Shown piece after piece: positions 58,551 through 64,000 of a DNA stretch of 64,000 nt (its first letter is position 1; each line of letters begins with the position of its first letter). Position numbers and translations under genes: made by a program. The notes under the pieces are model-generated. The model was not told where the DNA came from, made no database searches, and saw nothing but the letters and a program-made list of their open reading frames with translations. This DNA is from Sambucus nigra. Lineage: Eukaryota > Streptophyta > Magnoliopsida > Dipsacales > Adoxaceae. The DNA lies in assembly GCA_949130495.1 (NCBI GenBank), contig OX422215.1, positions 73,795,244 to 73,859,243 on the forward strand, in the 5' to 3' direction.

Positions 58551-58836
58551 GGTCATTCGAATGACAAGGACCTCATTCGAATGAGATCCTCTCTCATTCG
58601 AATGAGAGTTTTAACGAGGTACTAGTGAGGTCAAATTGTGGGGCTAAAAGTGTGAGTGAATCCACCTCGTTCGAATGGGAAACTACCCCTCGTTCGAAGT
58701 ATAATGTACCTTATTCGAATGAGGGCGTTCCAACGAGATTCCACAGAATAATGGAAAATGATAAGGTCATTCGAACCTCGTTCGAACGACGGGCCCATTC
58801 TCAATTGAATGACATGGACTCCCATTCGAACGATGG
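58551..58836 (-). promoter_or_regulatory. Array of TCATTCGAATGA / TCGTTCGAACGA palindromes
   Basis: About ten TTCGAA-centred units in 286 bases, including CATTCGAATGAC, CTCATTCGAATGAG (twice), TTATTCGAATGAGG and CTCGTTCGAACGAC, with decayed half-sites between. On the element strand the array spans positions ~165-450 of the LTR, upstream of the TATA box. It is the largest such array in the window. Confidence 0.65.
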
Positions 58837-59000
58837 CCAAATTTTGCAAATCAACTTTAGGTCATAAAGACTCCAATTTAAATTGTATAAAATCAACAAA
58901 GATAGCTCAAACTTAACATCCATTTAAAATATACGATTCCTGGTCCAAGGGCATATAAATTATGAGGACCGAAGTACAAATCTTGAGCGCGGGTATTACA

Positions 59001-60519
59001 TTTGAATTACATAACACCAATCCATATCTAAATAAATACACCGAGTTCGTGTCGAATTTAGATCAAAACCCGATCAATTGACCGGCCTAGTGGAAAGGTC
59101 CCCCATACTACCACTCTAAGACTAAATAAAAAAAATTAGTGAGATCAAAATATTTTTAAGCATTTTGGCAAAACTAATTTTCAGATTGTCTAATGTCATG
59201 TGGGTGTTTGACAGGAGAATTATATTCATTTAAATTTAAATTTGGTGTATCTTATGGATAAGTGGGAGCTGGGTGGTTGGTTTAGGAAATGGTTTATTAT
59301 TGTGTCAACAAAGTGGTTGAATCAAAATTAGAGGTTAAGTGAATTAATTTTTGTCATTTCCTCTAGATGTTGGACTGAATTATATGATGTGTGTGTGTGT
59401 GTGTAATCCATTACCTCTACGAATCTATGTAACGGGTTATAGTGCTTAATTTGGGTAAAAGAGTTAAAGTTGGGTCTTTTACAGTCTACTCCTTTGACCA
59501 ACAAATGTAAACAATTAAATGGGGTCCAACAAATTTTAGACTATTAAATTCCTCATATAAATTACCAAAAGACTCACGCACCCTTTCAAAATTATTTTCC
59601 TTCAAAACCCACTCCTTCAAAAATAGAAACAACCATCGTTTAATTCCTCAATTCATTTCCATACTCAAATGATCAAACAAATGATTCACGTCCTCGGTTC
59701 TAAAACCGAAAAACCTTGTCAGGTATTAATCCATGGAAGTGATTGTTAACTATGTTTGTTGCTTTTTCAAGATTTTTTATTTTGTAAACCCCAAATCGAT
59801 AAACTTTTTTCAACCTTTTCACTTGATTTCTCATTTAAATGGAAACACAAACTTAAACACATGATTCCATGGTGTATTTTGTGTAATTTATTGTGTATTC
59901 CATGTAATAATTTTGTTCTTAAGTTTATACCACTAACTTTCCTATATTGTGTATATTTTATCTTCTGAGGTTTATATTTCTCCTATTATATGTTTATGCA
60001 TGTATTTTGAGTCTTTTGTTGAGACTCCACGTACTAATTTTTGTGTTCTTAGGTTTTATATAACTTTTTTCCTATTTTATGTATTTTGTTTTCTCGTGTG
60101 TATAAATTTGTAGACATTATGTATGGAGTGATAAAATCATATTATCTTGTTTGTTGTTCATGCAAAAATACAGTTTAAATTCGTCATTTGTTGTCTTGGC
60201 TTAAAATACACATGTTTCATGTTGAGTGTATATACGTGCTCTCTATATTTAATATCTCATAAAATATTATAGTCCATGCCAACAGACTTTGTTGAGGAAT
60301 ATGATTGAGTTATTGTTATTGTATATACTTATTGTTGACTATTGGGAATTTATGTGATTAATATGTATGTAATTTGAGAATTTCAATTGGTTAATATGTC
60401 AAGTTATGCGTAATTTTTTTGTTGTTGTATATACTGATTTTTTCCTAAATATACTATGTTTGTTATTTTGTGTGCATGTACATTTTTTATAATGTGTGTA
60501 ATTTGTATTATTGTTTAGG
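59001..60519. other. Possible promoter, leader and first intron of the downstream gene
   Basis: No gene supported. A GT microsatellite lies at 59388-59404. From 59570 the plus strand has a C- and A-rich leader-like stretch ending at TTGTCAG/GTATTA (~59722), which could be a splice donor. From there to a TTGTTTAG acceptor-like site (60519) the sequence is T-rich like a plant intron. Confidence 0.35.
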
Positions 60520-60961
60520 AGCAAATCATCAAGCAAGTTCAACTATAAAACTATTGGATACATCTTTGGAGATCTTAAAAAATGTTCACATCGATAATGA
60601 ATTTGACTTACGATGACACTAAAAAATTACTAGATTTATACAACTACTATGAAGACATCAAATGTACGGAACAAAATGAACTGAACAAATTTTCTTAAGA
60701 GGTTTTGAAAATGTTGGCATGTTTAGCATGGAACTACTACATCACTATTTTTAAATATGTTGGAAAAAGTCATTATTGGTTCTTGTATTGTAGGTCAATA
60801 GGTATTATGTATTACCATGAAACAGACACGAGAGAATTTATTAATTAAACTTGTGTAAAGGACTAAAAATGTGACTTGAAATATTGTTCTTGCAATAAAA
60901 TTTAATAGATTCATATATCAAGTTATTTAGCATGAAGTGTTTAAAAAATTGCATAGACTTT

Positions 60962-61284
60962 TCCATTTTGTACAAGTACTTTTCTATTCTGCATGTACTT
61001 TCTTGTAATGTGCATCTACTTTCTTGTAATCTGCATGTACTCAGTTATATGAGAATGTTCTTTTTTAGTTTAGCATGTACTTTCTATTTTGTGCATGTAC
61101 TTTTTTTACTCTACATGTACTTTCTTGTAACCTTCATGTACTTTCTTATAATATGAATGTACATTGTTGTAATTTTCATGTACTCTGTTATATGAGAATG
61201 TTCATTTTTAATTTTCCATGTACTTTTCAGTTTTGTGCATATACGTTATTCTATATACATGTACTCTTTTATATGAGAATGTTA
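60962..61284. repeat. CATGTACTTT minisatellite, first array
   Basis: About fourteen units of CATGTACTTTCTTGTAATCTG-like sequence at 20-21 bp spacing, several decayed. A longer unit containing TTATATGAGAATGTTC recurs at ~61044, ~61188 and ~61268. It lies just upstream of the ATG at 61341 in intron-like sequence. Confidence 0.85.
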
Positions 61285-61340
61285 ATTTGATACATTATGG
61301 TGTTAATTATTTATGTGGTAATAGATTTTATTAAATACCA

Positions 61341-61790
61341 ATGAAGTTTAAAATAAGAGCTAAAAAGGGTCAAAGTCCCATTCTTGTGAGAGAGCAAATG
61401 GGTACAAGTACAAATGCACTGAAATCAAAAAATAAAAAAAGTACTGATGTTGGAAGTGCCCAAAGGAGTAAAAGTAAAGATTCCAAGAGATCTAAAATTT
61501 TTAAAAGAACACATGTTGATAAATCCACACGGGCAACAAGTTATGAATCACGTCGTCCAACAAATGAGGAGTCAAAACATTGTAGGCTTGTCAATAGGTG
61601 TGACCAGTTTAGGTCAAATAATGCTTCTTTATACCATGTTTATGCTGAAATTGAAGGAAAAGAAAATGATCAGTATTTAGAGCTTTGGAAGAAAACCCTA
61701 TTTTGGGAGATTTTCAATGCTTACTACAGCACTGAGATAGTTGAAGCACAAAATAAGAAATTGGATAAAAATATTCTTGATGTTGTTTAG
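61341..61790 (+). CDS. First long open exon of the mobile-domain-like gene
   Basis: 149 codons from ATG to TAG. Residues 1-75 are basic and low in hydrophobics; residues 80-149 contain RLVNRCDQFRSNNASLYHVY and LELWKKTLFWEIFNAYYSTE. The same frame continues beyond the stop with LYKKETKSFVLKSPAK, so the TAG most likely replaced CAG. It is preceded by GTAATAG, an acceptor-like site. Function unknown. Confidence 0.5.
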   Translation: MKFKIRAKKGQSPILVREQMGTSTNALKSKNKKSTDVGSAQRSKSKDSKRSKIFKRTHVDKSTRATSYESRRPTNEESKHCRLVNRCDQFRSNNASLYHVYAEIEGKENDQYLELWKKTLFWEIFNAYYSTEIVEAQNKKLDKNILDVV

Positions 61791-62733
61791 TTGTACAAGA
61801 AGGAGACAAAGAGTTTTGTGTTGAAAAGCCCTGCCAAAATCACACCAAACGCTATAAGTGAGATTTTTGGGATTTAAATAGAGGAGGGACAAAAGTTCAT
61901 TAACTTAAAAAGGATATTAGATGCAAATGTTATTCCTGAATATCTCAACCGATAAAAAATTCACAAGATAGAAATTGAGCCTGGTTTGAAAAAATTAGTT
62001 AAGCTGGACTCGAATGAGGTAAGACATGACTTTGTACTCCATGTTGCTCTCCATTCCATGATAATGCTTCTGCTATGCAATACAACATTCACAATAAGCG
62101 AGTTTTTTACTCCATATATTAACAATGTTGATTAAATGAAGTCATAAGACTGGGTTGTTGTGGTACACCAATTCCTTATCAACTCCCTTGATAAAATAGT
62201 ATAGTCTAAGCCAAATACAGCAACTGGATGCATCATTTCTCTATTTGTAAGAAATTCAATTCAGTGCTTTACATGTATTTGTCAATCCAATGATTTAATT
62301 TATGAATACTTTTTATTTTTCTTCTTCATAGTATCGGCTATGTGAGAAGTGCCATGTCATTAAAACCATAGAAGGGAAAGATAGCAAGACCCCTAAATTC
62401 CTTTGATGGAGCTTGTCGCATTTAAGGGTATGGATGTGTGAGGGGGACTTATCTTTAGTTAATGCAATTACTTCAACCAGTATTTATCAATTACTTATGA
62501 AACATTTTCTTTCAACTTTACAATTTAAGAATTTCGATTGTGCGGGTGAAAGTCAAAAGAAAGAAAAGTAAAGGAGGGGATATGGATGACATGCCTACCT
62601 TTTCTTTGAACATTTCTTAACTAACCCCAAAATAAAAGGAGAAACTTCAATAACTAAATTTTGATTTAGAGACAACTAGCACCGATTCAAATGATTTGAG
62701 TATGCTTATGAGCGGGAATTGCATAAGAAGATT

Positions 62734-63022
62734 AAGAAGTTATAGGAAGAAAATACTCAACTTAAGGAGATAAACAAGTCACTCAAAAAGGAGGTTGATG
62801 AAGCAAAAGATAATGAATCCCATGAGAAGATGAAGAAGTTGGAGGAACAAAATACCCAACTTAATGAGATGAACAAAAAACTTAAAAATGAGGTTGATGA
62901 AGCAAGAAGAAATAAATCCAATGAGAAGATGAAGAAGTTGGAGGAAGAAAATATTCAAATTAATGAGATAAATAAACAGCTAAAAATTAAGGTTGATGAA
63001 GCAAAACAAAGGAATAACAATA
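62734..63022 (+). repeat. Three 99 bp coding repeats forming a coiled coil
   Basis: Units start near 62734, 62833 and 62932 with exact 99 bp spacing. Each codes KKLEEENTQLNEINKXLK then VDEAK-like text of 33 residues, with Leu/Ile/Met at alternating core positions. The first unit has one TAG. The stretch ends at AATAG/GTTTTTTG, a donor-like site. Confidence 0.8.
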
Positions 63023-63042
63023 GGTTTTTTGTGTTTGACTTC

Positions 63043-63775
63043 CAAGTACTTTGTTATTTTTGCATGTACTTTGTCGTATTTGCATGTACTTTTTTCCTCA
63101 TAAGTACTTGTACGTTACTTGTACGCTTTGGTTACTTTGCATGTACTTTCGTTTAATCTGTATGTGCTTTCATTTAATCTGCATGTACTTTGCTATTTAT
63201 GCAAGTACTTTGTGTTTCCATATATATTGTTATTTTTGTGTGTACTTTGTTAAATTTGTTAGATGTACACTTTGGATATTATGTATGTACTTTCATTTTA
63301 TTTGCATGTACTTTATTTAATCTACATGTACTTTGTTATTTTGTCATTACATTGTTGTTTGTTGCATGTACTTTATTTTATTTGTATGTACTTTTTTCCC
63401 AACATGTACTTATATATTACATGTACACTTTGGTTACTCTGCATGAACTTTTATTTAATATGTGTGCACTTTCATTTAATCTGCATGTACTTTCATTTCA
63501 TATGAATGTACTTTGTTGTGTTTGCATGTACTTTATTATTTTTGCATATACATTGTTGATTTTGCATGTACATTATTGTATTTGTTACATGTACTCTTTG
63601 GTTACTTCGCGTGTACTTTCATTTTATCTAAATGTGTTTTGTAGTGTTTGCATGTACTTTTTTATTTTTGCATTTACTTTGTTGTATTTGCATGTATTAT
63701 TCTCCCAACGGGTACTTATATTACATGTACTCTTCGATCACTCTGCATGTACTTTTATTTAATATGTGTGTACTT
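63043..63775. repeat. CATGTACTTT minisatellite, second array
   Basis: More than thirty units of TTTGCATGTACTTTGTTATT-like sequence at ~20-21 bp spacing over 730 bases. It fills the presumed intron between the coiled-coil repeat and the last exon. Long apparent open frames here (for example 63190-63762) are translations of the repeat, not genes. Confidence 0.9.
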
Positions 63776-63842
63776 TCATCACATCATATTTGATTAGTCA
63801 ACAGAAAAAAGTAAACATAAATGTTCTTTTTTTAAAAATCAT

Positions 63843-64000
63843 TCATCAAGATCTCATAAAGAAACGCTGGGAATTAGAGGTTAATATGAGCAAAGCAAAG
63901 ACTAAGATGAAATTTTTGAACCAAGAAATTAGGAGGATGCAAATGGTCCAAAATGTTATGTATAAACGCATACATGAGAGAGGAGATAGTAGAAAAAATC
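63843..64000 (+). CDS. Open coiled-coil exon at the window edge
   Basis: After TTCATCAAG the plus strand is open to the last base: LIKKRWELEVNMSKAKTKMK, FLNQEIRRMQMVQNVMYKR, then IHERGDSRKN. Charged and helical, it probably extends the preceding coiled coil. Unlike upstream exons it has no lesion. The gene continues beyond 64000. Confidence 0.5.

Larger units (their letters stand above)
56356..59000 (-). repeat. Solo LTR, minus orientation
   Basis: On the minus strand it starts TGTAATACCCGCGCTC and ends GGGTTTGGGAATTACA; 2,645 bp. A TATA box (GATATAAATCG, 58403-58414) lies ~140 bases downstream of a palindrome cluster (58551-58836), followed by a leader-like part. No PBS, PPT or coding region adjoins it. 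Flanking pentamers TGTAA and TTTGA do not match well. A 5'-UTR-like open stretch of 106 codons (58400-58080) is probably not a gene. Confidence 0.6.
60520..64000 (+). pseudogene. Multi-exon plant mobile-domain-like gene, disrupted, runs off the window
   Basis: Possible exons: 60520-60640 (NHQASSTIKLLDTSLEILKN), 61341-62246, 62332-~62530, ~62660-63022 and 63843-64000. The second begins MKFKIRAKKGQSP with a Lys/Ser-rich nuclear-type N-terminus (KSKDSKRSKIFKR) and continues with FVLKSPAKITPNAISEIFGI and HDFVLHVALHSMIMLLL. The next intron has clean GT-AG ends (62247-62331), after which the frame reads YRLCEKCHVIKTIEGKDSK. This layout recalls the plant mobile-domain-like proteins often linked to MULE or Ulp1-type genes; I cannot prove the family. 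The last two exons are coiled coil. Stops at ~61788, ~61875, ~61955 and ~62135 in place of Gln/Tyr codons suggest a pseudogene or decayed transposon gene, yet the last exon is open. Confidence 0.55.

Noticed and set aside
63190..63762. Open frame of 190 codons rich in Cys, Tyr, Phe and His
   Set aside because: It is the translation of the 20-21 bp CATGTACTTT minisatellite (CTF, LHVL, CMYF strings); equivalent frames overlap it in other phases.

Overview
This window is nuclear DNA from a flowering plant, probably a eudicot with a large, repeat-rich genome. The signs are AT-rich sequence, Ty3/gypsy and Ty1/copia retrotransposons primed by initiator tRNA-Met, a CACTA transposon carrying pieces of plant genes, L1-type LINE fragments and a plant-specific coiled-coil gene at the right edge. 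I cannot name the species. No intact cellular gene, tRNA or rRNA gene is visible; nearly all coding sequence is transposon-derived and broken by stops and frameshifts.

Layout. (1) 1-7583: a large LTR element, truncated by the left edge, with ~3.0 kb LTRs and a ~3.2 kb internal region without coding potential (LARD-like). (2) 7584-~40450: one Tat-lineage Ty3/gypsy element on the minus strand, recovered in pieces that read right to left as gag, protease, RT-RNase H, a second (archaeal-type) RNase H and integrase. Four blocks interrupt it: a CACTA element (9712-24459, TSD ATG), a segment with two inverted copia-type LTRs (24920-28655), a solo LTR (30134-31075) and an insertion flanked by ATCCT (32495-38214). 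The CACTA itself contains a complete gag-only LTR element (12917-20518, TSD ACAAG), LINE fragments, and exon-like pieces of an oligopeptide transporter and a receptor-like kinase. (3) ~41300-41730: a short plus-strand gypsy protease fragment. (4) 41862-56015: a decayed Ty1/copia element on the minus strand with both LTRs; it holds a likely mitochondrial DNA insert, a 23-G tract, a LINE tail and a 3.2 kb LTR beginning TGTAACACCCC. (5) 56356-59000: a solo LTR on the minus strand. (6) ~59001-64000: a plus-strand multi-exon gene or pseudogene resembling plant mobile-domain-like proteins, with a 33-residue coiled-coil repeat and intron-like regions filled with a 20-21 bp CATGTACTTT repeat; it runs off the right edge.

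The parts do not form a pathway; the window is a record of nested insertion. The most unusual recurring signal is that several unrelated LTR families here each carry a compact cluster of their own 10-12 bp palindrome (TTCGAA-, ATCGAT- or CTATAG-centred); in the families where a TATA box can be placed, the cluster lies just upstream of it.
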